Origin: Alphaproteobacteria bacterium
GTDB lineage: Bacteria; Pseudomonadota; Alphaproteobacteria; UBA9655
NCBI GenBank assembly: GCA_019749915.1
Contig: JAIEPE010000021.1
Coordinates: 1 to 59,112 of the forward strand
Direction of reading: 5' to 3'
DNA length: 59,112 nt
Every line of letters begins with the position of its first letter. The first letter of the stretch is position 1. This document shows, piece by piece, positions 14,297 to 22,164 of this stretch. The notes beneath the pieces were generated by a model that saw nothing but the letters and a program-made list of their open reading frames with translations, was not told where the DNA came from and did no database searches. The translations under genes and the position numbers were made by a program.

Positions 14297-15614
14297 GAGA
14301 ACCTCGAAGAACGAGGATATTGAGAAGATTTTATTGCAAGAGGCTTTGAGTCTGTGAATTTCTCCCGAGAATAGAAAAAATCGGAGGTATTTTTCAGATT
14401 TTAAGGAGAGCGTTCATGCTTAACTTTTGGCTTTTTGATACGCTTTAGACATGTTTATCCTGTCAAACTCTCAGCAGAATGTCTTGCTTCCCAGAAGACA
14501 AGTCTCTTCATATTGTAAACAATGTTGGCAAAGGCGATTTTTACATTGGCTCGATCGAGGCCAATCGTTCTGATGAATAGATCCATTTTATCTTTCTGAA
14601 CAGCAAATACATGCTCCACTTTACAACGAATCTTTGATTTTTTGCTATTTGCTCTTAAGGTGTGAACAGGCATCGCCTTTCCCTTTGGTTTTTTCCGATG
14701 AAGCTGAGAAGTAAAACCATGAGCTTTAAGAAGTGTTTCATTCTCTTCCGATCGATAGGCCGTATCTCCCCAAATGTTACTGCAGGTATTCTCTTTATCG
14801 AGCAACTGATGTAATACCTTGCCATCATATCGACTGGCATCGGTTACATGGAATTTACGAATAAAACCATATCGCTTATCCGTTGAAATGTGATTTTTGT
14901 AACCAAAGGAAGGAATCGCAAGGTCAATGAGTTTGCCATTCTCTTGAGCTTTCGCTTTGCTATATTTTACGACCCATCGGGCATCTCTATCCTTTTGGGC
15001 CAGTTTTGAGGGGTTCTTTTTCCATTCTTCAGGAATGTGGCCTTGTTTAATGGTTTCCTTTTCTTCTTTTGTCATGCGCTGACGAGGAGCTGAAATAATT
15101 GAAGCGTCTATCAGCTGTCCACTCATGGCTAAATATCCTTGATTTTTTAAGGCTCGATCAAATGTGGAAAAGAGTTTCTCTATAAGTCCTTTTTGAGCCA
15201 AGCGTTCTCGATAAAGCCAAATTGTCTTGGCATCTGGAACAGATTGATTAAGGCTTAAATCTAGAAACCTCATAAAACTCAAACGATCTTTAATTTGATA
15301 TTCCGTCTGGTCATCTGAGAGAGTGTATAATGTTTGTAAAAGTAAGATCTTAAAAATTAAAACAGCATCATAAGGAGGGCGGCCACCTTTTGGTCTTTCT
15401 GAAAAGTCTAAGCCTTGTTCAAGTTTCTGTCGAAAGAGCTCAAAATCAACGACTTCTTTTAACTTCTCTAATGGATCCCCAAATTTAGAGAGGCTCTCTA
15501 GACGGTAATCTACATCAAAAAGTCCAGGCTGTTTCATACATTTCTCCGGTTGTGGCTACCAAAGAAATTATATCATTTCCTTTCAATTTTTACCTCAGGT
15601 TTTTAGAGGTGCTC
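14297..15614 (-). mobile_element. IS5-family insertion sequence, 1318 bp, with 4-bp target duplication
   Basis: Ends were found by alignment of the broken host gene. The terminal inverted repeats are imperfect: GAGAACCTCGAAGAA at 14297 and GAGCACCTCTAAAAA (minus strand) at 15614, matching at 12 of 15. AGAG is present on both sides (14293-14296 and 15615-15618). The element holds one transposase gene. Intact ends and an intact transposase indicate a fairly recent insertion. Confidence 0.85.
14455..15537 (-). CDS. IS5-family transposase
   Basis: 360 residues, full length. It begins MKQPGLFDVDYRLESLSKFG, as in many IS5-group transposases, then has the helical DUF772-type N-domain (GGRPPYDAVLIFKILLLQTL). 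DDE residues are placed in GQLIDASIISAPRQR (D), SNIWGDTAYRSEE (D) and KVEHVFAVQKDKM (E). It catalyses cut-and-paste type movement of the element. No frameshift or stop, so probably active. Confidence 0.93.
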   Translation of the reverse strand: MKQPGLFDVDYRLESLSKFGDPLEKLKEVVDFELFRQKLEQGLDFSERPKGGRPPYDAVLIFKILLLQTLYTLSDDQTEYQIKDRLSFMRFLDLSLNQSVPDAKTIWLYRERLAQKGLIEKLFSTFDRALKNQGYLAMSGQLIDASIISAPRQRMTKEEKETIKQGHIPEEWKKNPSKLAQKDRDARWVVKYSKAKAQENGKLIDLAIPSFGYKNHISTDKRYGFIRKFHVTDASRYDGKVLHQLLDKENTCSNIWGDTAYRSEENETLLKAHGFTSQLHRKKPKGKAMPVHTLRANSKKSKIRCKVEHVFAVQKDKMDLFIRTIGLDRANVKIAFANIVYNMKRLVFWEARHSAESLTG

Positions 15615-16765
15615 AGAGGATCTCCCACGATCGTTAAGTCTTGAAGTCCCGCAACGTTCCACTTTAGGTTAAGTTTCTGGATTTGATTTGTAAAATGCAT
15701 CTTAACCTCATCAAGAATATCTCCTAAGACAAGGGGTTTTCTTTGAAGATTTGGCCATAGCCCACTTGAAAGCGCTTGTGCCAATTTTTCTACCTCATTC
15801 ATCAAGACTTTATTCGATCCACCATAAGATGGCTCAATATGGGTCACAACTTTATGAATGACGCCCGCTAATTCCTTAGATCTCTGGATTATATGACGCA
15901 GAAAAGAGTTATCAAGCTCCAGGGAAGACCGATGAGTGTTTAAGCTTACAAGCTCGGTATTCAATTGATTAATTTGAGAGCCGTAGACAAAACTCACCCG
16001 CTTCTTTGCAAGACGGCCAGAAAAGAACACCAAAGGCCCACCGAGCAAAACAGCAAAAACCAAGAGCCAAAAATAGGAAGCATGGGACTTCAAATAGGCA
16101 AGATAGGAGAGTGGACTTTTATAGGTGAATTCCAAGGGCTTATTTTGAATTAACTTTGTTCCATCTGCCTCAAACAGTTGAGGAAATTCAAGGGTTTTGA
16201 AGTCATCAGCCCCGATAATCTTTTGAATATCCAAAGAAGGCACCTTCACTTTTACAACTCCTTTGAGGCGATTGTTCTTGTCCAAAACAGGAAGCGTTTC
16301 CACAATTGCATTGTTTTGATAGGTCAAGGATTCCAAAGCTTTTGCGGGCTTGCGAAAAGCCTGAGGTGCTTTGTTCAAGGGTGCAATCAGGGTAGGTGTA
16401 ATCACAGCTTGAGGATGTGAGAGTTTATAATAAGAAATATTCTGAATCGTTGGGATTGCATAACGCTCGGAGAGCAATTGTCCTGCTTTCAAGGTAGTTT
16501 GAATACTAAGAGAATCTTCAGGAGTGGTAAGAATCTTCATTCTTAGTGCCTCAGTTAAAGTTCTTAGCTCCATAAGAGTAGAGGTGATTTTTTCGTTAAC
16601 CGTTTGTACTTCTTGTTTTTGAGTGTTTTTGTAATCTTCAAGATAGCGATTATAGGTCCAATCTGCATAGAGAAAGTAGACAACAAAGGGCAATCCAACA
16701 TAACAAAAAACACGAATGAGATCGTCCCTCAACCCATCTCCCAAATGCAAAGTGGAGTTCATAGT

Positions 16766-17398
16766 CTAGGCGACTCGCTTTTTGCTTTGCATTTTGCTAT
16801 TTCTAGAAAAAAATGCGTCACTGTCTTTCATAGGGATTTCGCTCGAGGCTACATTTAATTGCAGTTCATTTCTCGTTGCTTTAACCTCAAAATCAACAAC
16901 AAGCCGAGAAATGTTTGGAAACATTTCCTGTTTTTTTATAATTAATCCTAGTAAAATAGCCGCTGTAACTTCCTCTTCTTCAGACTCCTCTTCGATTCCC
17001 GTGGTCTGCAGAAAATCTTGGATGCAGTCGATCGGGCTCAGTTTTGTAGCATCGCTCAAAATGGCAATATTCCATGCGACAATTGCCATGGAAAGTATGC
17101 CTTCTTTCTCCTGCTTACTGTTTGCACTATCAAGAAGCTCGCTAGCAAACTCGAGAATAATATCAGACATCTTATCGAGACCCGCTTTTTCTGCTGTTTG
17201 AAGAGTAACTGGTTTATCTTTATATTTATTCTCTAGTTTTTGGAATAAAGGCCCTTTATCATGAAGAGATTCGCTTTGATCTTCATAATTTTTAGAATCA
17301 AGTAAACAACACTTTTTATACTTTTTTCCGCTTCCACAAAGACAAGGATCATTACGGCCAATTTTACCTTTGTTGAGATTTGTTAGGTTTGTTATCAT
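16766..17398 (-). CDS. SEC-C motif protein
   Basis: 210 residues. The N-terminus has IGRNDPCLCGSGKKYKKCCL, the SEC-C zinc-binding motif (C-x-C-x8-CC) also found at the SecA C-terminus. Here it is at the N-terminal end, followed by a helical domain with an acidic stretch (EEESEEEEVTAAILLG) and no recognised enzyme. GGGAGG precedes the ATG. It is translationally coupled to the split histidine-kinase gene downstream, so it may have acted with that sensor or as a chaperone-like adaptor. Role unknown. Confidence 0.75.
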   Translation of the reverse strand: MITNLTNLNKGKIGRNDPCLCGSGKKYKKCCLLDSKNYEDQSESLHDKGPLFQKLENKYKDKPVTLQTAEKAGLDKMSDIILEFASELLDSANSKQEKEGILSMAIVAWNIAILSDATKLSPIDCIQDFLQTTGIEEESEEEEVTAAILLGLIIKKQEMFPNISRLVVDFEVKATRNELQLNVASSEIPMKDSDAFFSRNSKMQSKKRVA

Positions 17399-17481
17399 TG
17401 TAGCCTCCCAGGGGTTTTAATATTTAAGGCCCACAATTTTCTTTAACACATATTTTATAATTAGCCAAAGGGCGATATTTT

Positions 17482-17690
17482 TACTTGACACCCATAATCT
17501 TTCCACAGATTTTTTCGCTCGCTTCAATAAGTGGTTGCCCAATAAGGTGAGCATAGCGGGCAGTGGTTTGGGTTTGCTTATGGAAAAACGATGAATGCTA
17601 CCGTCCCCTATGATATTCTCCCTAAAAGGCACACCAGCTTGACCCATGGCTTCTATAAAGTTTAGGTATAGTTTCCTGCGAAAATTGAGT
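17482..17690 (-). pseudogene. Fusion scar: primase N-terminal fragment joined to integrase C-terminus
   Basis: On the minus strand from about 17690 the reading FIEAMGQAGVPFRENIIGDG then SIHRFS resembles the N-terminus of phage/plasmid-type primases. About 25 codons on, in a different frame, QTQTTARYAHLIGQPLIEAS then EKICGKIMG ends at the stop at 17482; this is the end of a tyrosine recombinase, with the TARYAH tyrosine. Neither gene is complete. The two ends lie side by side because the sequence between them was deleted. Confidence 0.6.
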
Positions 17691-17701
17691 TGAAAGAGGC
17701 G

Positions 17702-17722
17702 GAGGGTGCACTAGGCACCCTC
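17702..17722. terminator. Hairpin with T-run, 8-bp perfect stem
   Basis: GAGGGTGC, loop ACTAG, GCACCCTC. On the plus strand it is followed by TTTTGATAT; on the minus strand, where the neighbouring AlpA-like gene would need it, there is no T-run. So it is terminator-like on the plus strand and only a stem on the other. Confidence 0.45.
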
Positions 17723-17750
17723 TTTTGATATAAAGTTTGATCCATGGTGT

Positions 17751-17978
17751 TTAACCTCTCGTGGAATTATTGTTGGCGGCATCTTCTTTATTCACGGTTC
17801 GCCTTTCAACAAAGTCTAAAAGGTCGCCATAACGGTACTTCGCCAGTCTTCCCATTTTTACAACGGGAAGATTATAGCGCTTCGTTGACTTCCAAAGGCC
17901 AAGGGTAATTTCGCTAATGCCTAAGTATTCCGCAGCTTCTTTTCGAGTTAAAAGATGGTTTCTGTTGGGTTCAATCAT
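17751..17978 (-). CDS. AlpA/excisionase-like helix-turn-helix protein
   Basis: 75 residues. LLTRKEAAEYLGISEITLGL is the helix-turn-helix, then NLPVVKMGRLAKYRYGDLLD is the wing of MerR/AlpA-type excisionases. AAAGGA precedes the ATG. It lies between the primase/integrase scar and the intact integrase region, a usual place for the directionality factor of a P4-like element. It is not a close copy of the regulator at 3812, so two different elements may have met here. Confidence 0.82.
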   Translation of the reverse strand: MIEPNRNHLLTRKEAAEYLGISEITLGLWKSTKRYNLPVVKMGRLAKYRYGDLLDFVERRTVNKEDAANNNSTRG

Positions 17979-18230
17979 ATGTTTTATCCTTTCTTCTATG
18001 GTTGAGACGTTGATTAAAATTATTCACAAAAATTCGCAATGAATACGAGTAATGTGAATAAAATCATCCGCGTTAAGACAATTATAGGTAGGAAAATATA
18101 AAATAAAAGTTTGGTAATTAATTTACTAAGGTAATGTGTATGAAAGTATATTAAAGTGGTTTTATAAGACGCATATAGATGCGTGTAGACATTACTTGCG
18201 CAAAAAATTTGCCAAGGTTCATACCAATTC
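17979..18230. other. AT-rich intergenic region, no gene
   Basis: Upstream region of the AlpA-like gene. It contains a loose dyad, ATTCACA at about 18021 with TGTGAAT at about 18053, which might be an operator of that regulator. No open frame or RNA gene is recognisable. Confidence 0.35.
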
Positions 18231-18332
18231 GCTTTCTGCTAATGAGGGCGTCAGACTTCGGACTCGGGGTGCTCACGTATTCAAATACGCTCCGCGCCCC
18301 TCGCCTTGACTTCCTGCTCATTATTTGAAAGC
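18231..18332. repeat. Long inverted-repeat element downstream of the 18342 gene
   Basis: Ends pair GCTTTC with GAAAGC and AATGAG with CTCATT; the middle has GTATTCAAATAC and GC-rich arms (ACTCGGGGTG, CGCGCCCCTCG). GC content is far above the surroundings. It looks like a dispersed palindromic element and could also end transcription of the gene at 18342. Only one copy is seen in this window. Confidence 0.5.
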
Positions 18333-18341
18333 AAAATGGTT

Positions 18342-19247
18342 TTAATTGCTTGGGAAGGGGTAGGGAGCTGGCGTTACGGTATTGGCTTCGGGATCAATGA
18401 TTACAGCTTTGGCCCACATTTCTCTCACTTTTTCTTCAAATGTTTCTATCGGAAAATCGATATCATCGCTTTGAACCCAGGAAGGAAGGGGACAAATATC
18501 TTCTTCACGAAGAAAAATGTTTTCTTTGACATTAGGTCTTTTGAGGGAAAGCAGCTGTTTTCTAAACCAATGGGCAAGGCTTAAGAATCTTTCGACGAGC
18601 TGGAGAGGAAGATATAGGCTTCCCTTTAAATAGCTTTCTAATTTTGGCTCTTCTTTTTTCCACATCTCGAGAGCTGCTATAAAATGACAAACGGATTGAT
18701 AGTGTTTGAATTGCTTTTCATACTCCTTCTTTCCGCAACGACGTTCATCTTGTTTAAGATCCGCCAATTTTGTATTTTGAGGGGCTTTTTTTAAGAGGGT
18801 GAAAGCTTCATTGACACTCACTTCTGGTCCTCTAATATAAGCCTCTGATGTCTTCCCCACACGTAAAAATGTCCACACCAGTTGATCAATAATCTTAAAG
18901 TGATCCTCTTCTCTACGTTGTTTCAACTCTTTTTCTATAACCCATATAGGATAGGAATCCGGATAAAGGGCTCTAAAAGAATGAGATTCAGGAAGAGCCC
19001 AAAGAGTTTTCATGGCACGAAGTCGTTCTGGTTTCTCATAAGTCTTCAAAGCCTTATTATAAAGCTTTGTATTCAAAGCGAGGGTAATCTTTTTTCGCCA
19101 TTTCGAACACTGGCAGGATTTAGGGCAAGAACACTTTGGGGGGAAAAGCAGTAATGCCTTAATTTGATTGTACGTATCATAGACAATAAACTCGTGGTGT
19201 TCAGCTAAAAACTCTGGGGAGAATTCCTTATATTGTTTCCATATCAT
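18342..19247 (-). CDS. Unknown protein cotranslated with the integrase
   Basis: 301 residues, no signal peptide or membrane segment. Near residue 38 a cluster CSCPKSCQCSKW (four Cys) may bind a metal. The rest is helical and rich in Lys/Glu/Trp (LPLQLVERFLSLAHWFRKQL). Its start overlaps the integrase stop by 20 bases, so both belong to the same element and are translated together. I recognise no family. Confidence 0.65.
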   Translation of the reverse strand: MIWKQYKEFSPEFLAEHHEFIVYDTYNQIKALLLFPPKCSCPKSCQCSKWRKKITLALNTKLYNKALKTYEKPERLRAMKTLWALPESHSFRALYPDSYPIWVIEKELKQRREEDHFKIIDQLVWTFLRVGKTSEAYIRGPEVSVNEAFTLLKKAPQNTKLADLKQDERRCGKKEYEKQFKHYQSVCHFIAALEMWKKEEPKLESYLKGSLYLPLQLVERFLSLAHWFRKQLLSLKRPNVKENIFLREEDICPLPSWVQSDDIDFPIETFEEKVREMWAKAVIIDPEANTVTPAPYPFPSN

Positions 19248-20421
19248 GATGGGGGTTCCCTTTTTTTATCGTCTCCAGCATGGCTTGGGTTGCTTTCTCA
19301 ACCGAATCCCTGACAGGATCAATGTTGAGTCTTGCATAAATGGCTGTCGATTGGGAAGACCTATGACCAAGGGCACGACCAATCATAAAACTATTGGCTC
19401 CTGTAGCGGCTTGCCAGCTGCCCAAGGTTCGCCTTAAATCATGAATTCTTAGGTTTGGAGTGCCTGCTCTTTTTAATATCCTCGCCCACCCCGCTTTTGG
19501 TTCTACCAAGTGACCTGTTTTACCAGTCCCTTCAAAGACCCATTCTCGTCTACCATATCTATCAAGGCGAGCTTTAAGGATATCAATAACAGTATCAATG
19601 AGGTGGACTCGTAAAGGGTCATCATTTTTTGTATCGGGAAGGAGCCATTCTCGGCGTTCAAGGTAAATATCTTCCCACCTCATGGCCAGAACATTTGATT
19701 TTCTAACTCCTGTGAAGAGGGAGACATAAATATAATCACGGATAGTATCATTCTGCTCCGCGTCTAAACTCTCAAAGAAGCGGGGAAGTTCATCGGGATG
19801 AAGAAATCTCTCTCGGGACTTTTCCTTGAACTTCTTAACACCGTGGACAGGATTTATACCCTCCCACCCCCATTCGATGGCTTTGTTGTAGATAGCCTTA
19901 ATTCTGTCAAGAAGGCGATTAGCTTGATACAAACCATTTTCTTGCCTAATTTTTTCGTGAAGAATTTGGATCTCATGCTTAGAAATAGCTGAGAGTTTTT
20001 TTTGGAATAAATGGCCCAGGAAACGAGGCACATCACGTTCGTTAGATTTCCATGTTTTATTATTGGGCTTACTGTGACGCTTCATGTACATGGTAAACAT
20101 CTCCCCTAATGAAGTCTCAGCTCTCAGCTTTTTCTTTTCGTCATTAGGGTTTTTACCCTTGATCATTTCCGTAATTATCAGTTGAGCCTCATCCCTGGCT
20201 TGTTCAATGGTCATTTCAGGGTACTTGCCCAAAGTTACGCGTACCGGCTTATTATTCACCTTCCTGTACACTTTGAAAGACTTTGCTCCATTCTCAGTCA
20301 CCATCATTTCAAGGCCTCTCACCCGCGTATCATAAACATAAAGCCTCTTGCCCACTCCTGGAGCACGCAGAGCATCAAGGCTTTTCCTCGTAAAATTCAA
20401 GCTACTGTCTTGTTTCTTCAT
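19228..20421 (-). CDS. int: P4-type tyrosine integrase
   Basis: 397 residues. N-terminal arm-binding part (LDALRAPGVGKRLYVYDTRV, ENGAKSFKVYRKVN) as in DUF4102 integrases, core-binding helices (residues about 105-190), then the catalytic domain: SLFTGVRKSNVLAMRWEDI (Arg), LRIHDLRRTLGSW (His-x-x-Arg), IGRALGHRSSQSTAIYARL (His and the Tyr nucleophile). All catalytic residues are present and the length is normal. It lies 200 bases from a truncated tRNA-Val gene, the likely attachment site. It should still be functional. Confidence 0.93.
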   Translation of the reverse strand: MKKQDSSLNFTRKSLDALRAPGVGKRLYVYDTRVRGLEMMVTENGAKSFKVYRKVNNKPVRVTLGKYPEMTIEQARDEAQLIITEMIKGKNPNDEKKKLRAETSLGEMFTMYMKRHSKPNNKTWKSNERDVPRFLGHLFQKKLSAISKHEIQILHEKIRQENGLYQANRLLDRIKAIYNKAIEWGWEGINPVHGVKKFKEKSRERFLHPDELPRFFESLDAEQNDTIRDYIYVSLFTGVRKSNVLAMRWEDIYLERREWLLPDTKNDDPLRVHLIDTVIDILKARLDRYGRREWVFEGTGKTGHLVEPKAGWARILKRAGTPNLRIHDLRRTLGSWQAATGANSFMIGRALGHRSSQSTAIYARLNIDPVRDSVEKATQAMLETIKKGNPHHDMETI

Positions 20422-20475
20422 CCTATTTCCCTCTTTCCCAGTTCATTAATCCACTGATTCTGCTCAATGGCTCTT

Positions 20476-20506
20476 CCGGTATACCGGGTATACTCCGGGT
20501 ATACCA
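20476..20506. repeat. Iterated GGTATAC-type sites between integrase and att site
   Basis: Three closely spaced, partly palindromic units (GGTATACC, GGGTATAC, GGGTATACC). Position between int and the tRNA fragment suits arm-type integrase or excisionase binding sites, or an int promoter operator. Confidence 0.5.
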
Positions 20507-20512
20507 GAGAGC

Positions 20513-20533
20513 GCTATTTTGAGATAAAATAGC
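20513..20533. other. Perfect 8-bp inverted repeat upstream of int
   Basis: GCTATTTT, loop GAGAT, AAAATAGC. Lies next to the GGTATAC sites in the attachment region; could be a binding site or a weak stem-loop. Confidence 0.5.
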
Positions 20534-20619
20534 ATAGGCTCATAAAGATGTAACCCTTAAAAATTAAAGCATTTACATATAGTTATATAGTTTGAGATAG
20601 AGGGGTAAGTTTTGAGCCA

Positions 20620-20669
20620 TGTCGTTTACACCGAGAGGGTCGGGGGTTCAAATCCCTCATCGCCCACCA
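20620..20669 (+). pseudogene. 3' half of tRNA-Val(TAC): integration site remnant
   Basis: From the anticodon stem to CCA the sequence reads as a tRNA: anticodon loop TTTACAC (anticodon TAC, valine), T arm GGGGGTTCAAATCCCTC, acceptor strand ATCGCCC, then A and CCA (positions 27-76 of a tRNA). The 5' half that should carry GGGCGAT and the D arm is absent. This is what a tyrosine integrase leaves at one boundary of an element inserted in a tRNA 3' end; the intact gene should sit at the other end, outside this window. Confidence 0.85.
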
Positions 20670-20706
20670 ATCAGTTTCCGACAATATGGGTAATTCCCCC
20701 ATAAAC

Positions 20707-21771
20707 CTATAATTTTTCTGCAACAATTGAAATCATATGATCTGTACCCGTATTTTCTTCAGGGGGAATAATACATGTCTCTAAAATTTTAAATTCCTCT
20801 CCAAGAAGTCGAGTAAGAGTCTCAGATGTATGGTAATGCATAACACGATCTGTGATGACTATATCCTTACCCCCAACTTTTTTATGGGTTTGAAAGAAGT
20901 GCGCACTTTCTTCACCGTCAGCAGGCTTTCTCACTTCTTTCAAGTTACTTTCCCCACATTGCAATAACTTAGTAAGCTCTGTTTCCAGACGATAAAAAAG
21001 ATACCCTGGAAACTCTTCCTCTCTGGATTTCATAAACTCATCAATTTTAGTGCCGGGGGATGGCGTTAAACAGGTTAGGAAAAGCCGTCCTCCAGGTCTT
21101 AAGAAAAAACTTACTTTCTCTTTAAAAATCTTGGATTCTTCAGGATCAAAAAAGTGTATGACTTTATTAACATTTATACCATCAAAAGTGTGCCTTAGAA
21201 AAGGAATGGTTTGTTGTTTTAAGAAGTCCGCATGAAGAGCTGAGAATTTGCCCACAGGAAAATTTGGATCAACGTGCGTAAGAATTGACTGAATAACTGT
21301 GAATTTTAATGCCTCACATTGAGCTTCTTGTTTTTCAAAAGCGGTTACTTTTGCATTTTTAGTCAAGAGGGTCAGCAAACTATCATAACCAAAACCTGGC
21401 CCTACATCCCCAATACGGACTTCATGATCTGCCTGTGCACAGAACTCTAAAAGTTTCTGCTGTATACGAGGAATAGAAGGAAAGTTATATCCATAATCTT
21501 TTTGCACGACTCCTAATTGAAGGCTTTCGTGATCCTGACGAATCTCCGTTTTTGGAGAGTTTATCGTATCACGTAAGACATTCATAACGCTCTCTATGTA
21601 CTCCTCTGAAGAATCAGCTGGAACAAAGCTTTCTACAAACTTTCTAAGGTTTAATGTTGGACTTACAGTCGAGTGAAGAGCATCTTGGTCTTCTTGATTC
21701 ATACAAAACCCTGAAGAAACAGGGAAAAAACTCAAGGCAGTCGCTAATAGCATACGATAACGGTATTTCAT
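20707..21771 (-). CDS. Exported SAM-dependent methyltransferase-like protein
   Basis: About 354 residues from the ATG at 21771 (AGAGGA upstream). A signal peptide is clear (MLLATALSFFPVSSGFC). Residues about 120-225 have a class I methyltransferase layout: RIGDVGPGFGYDSLLTLL (motif I), TAFEKQEAQCEALKF (acidic end of strand 2), FDGINVNKVIHFF (motif IV region), FLRPGGRLFLTCLTP (motif VI). Methyltransferases that are exported are unusual because AdoMet is cytosolic; host delivery is one explanation. The C-terminus has a strand IVITDRVMHYHTSETL. Substrate unknown. Confidence 0.72.
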   Translation of the reverse strand: MKYRYRMLLATALSFFPVSSGFCMNQEDQDALHSTVSPTLNLRKFVESFVPADSSEEYIESVMNVLRDTINSPKTEIRQDHESLQLGVVQKDYGYNFPSIPRIQQKLLEFCAQADHEVRIGDVGPGFGYDSLLTLLTKNAKVTAFEKQEAQCEALKFTVIQSILTHVDPNFPVGKFSALHADFLKQQTIPFLRHTFDGINVNKVIHFFDPEESKIFKEKVSFFLRPGGRLFLTCLTPSPGTKIDEFMKSREEEFPGYLFYRLETELTKLLQCGESNLKEVRKPADGEESAHFFQTHKKVGGKDIVITDRVMHYHTSETLTRLLGEEFKILETCIIPPEENTGTDHMISIVAEKL

Positions 21772-21936
21772 AAAAAATCCTCTTAACAAAATTAATAATT
21801 ACCACTTACAGTATATCGAAAGTAATTTCAATAGAAATATTTTCCATTTTTGATTTTCATTTTGAATAAGGGATGAAGTCATTCTCCCTCTGCACACTCG
21901 TATCAGAGGGAAATATAAAGAAAGGATAGTTTCAAT

Positions 21937-22152
21937 TTAATTGCAGCCACATCCACCGCCTGCGAGGCCATAACCACCTTGTGTTCCTTCCCGACTAAAA
22001 TTCACATGATCTGTAAAGGCGTTGCGCAACGCCTCGGGGACAAGCTGCATATCGCCTTTAGCCAGATTTTCTCGCTCCCAGGGTTCAACGTTTACACATC
22101 CACTCAAGAAAAGAGGAAAAACCAAAAAAGTGTAAATTATCTTTTTATTCAT
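21937..22152 (-). CDS. DUF4266 lipoprotein
   Basis: 71 residues. Lipobox LFLSGC with lipidated C19, then NVEPWERENLAKGDM, and the family end HVNFSREGTQGGYGLAGG followed by GCGCN, with C68 and C70. DUF4266 proteins are small lipoproteins that occur next to DUF3570 proteins. The Gly-rich CxC tail could bind a metal or be modified, but this is not shown. It lies 12 bases after the DUF3570 stop and is probably cotranscribed with it. Confidence 0.9.
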   Translation of the reverse strand: MNKKIIYTFLVFPLFLSGCVNVEPWERENLAKGDMQLVPEALRNAFTDHVNFSREGTQGGYGLAGGGCGCN

Positions 22153-22164
22153 GTTCGTACATCC

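Larger units (their letters stand above)
13959..16762 (-). pseudogene. Membrane sensor histidine-kinase-like gene split by an IS
   Basis: The 5' part (16762-15615) encodes an N-terminal membrane segment (RVFCYVGLPFVVYFLYADW), an extracytoplasmic region, a second membrane segment (YFWLLVFAVLLGGPLVFF) and a helical dimerisation-like part ending IVGDPL. The 3' part (14292-13959) continues LFAKVVLLNAIGVPLCSTPK, then IEVRDNRYSL, which is the N-box and following region of an HATPase domain. Deleting the IS and one 4-base target copy joins them in frame as GDPLFAKVVLLNAIG and gives a 493-codon gene. The canonical phospho-accepting His is not obvious (FLRHIIQRSKELAG is a candidate). It starts 3 bases after the SEC-C gene stop, so the two were coupled. 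Now broken. Confidence 0.8.

Noticed and set aside
21885-21911. Hairpin TCCCTCTG/CAGAGGGA after the DUF4266 gene as a terminator
   Set aside because: The stem is good but no T-run follows on the relevant strand, so it is not called.
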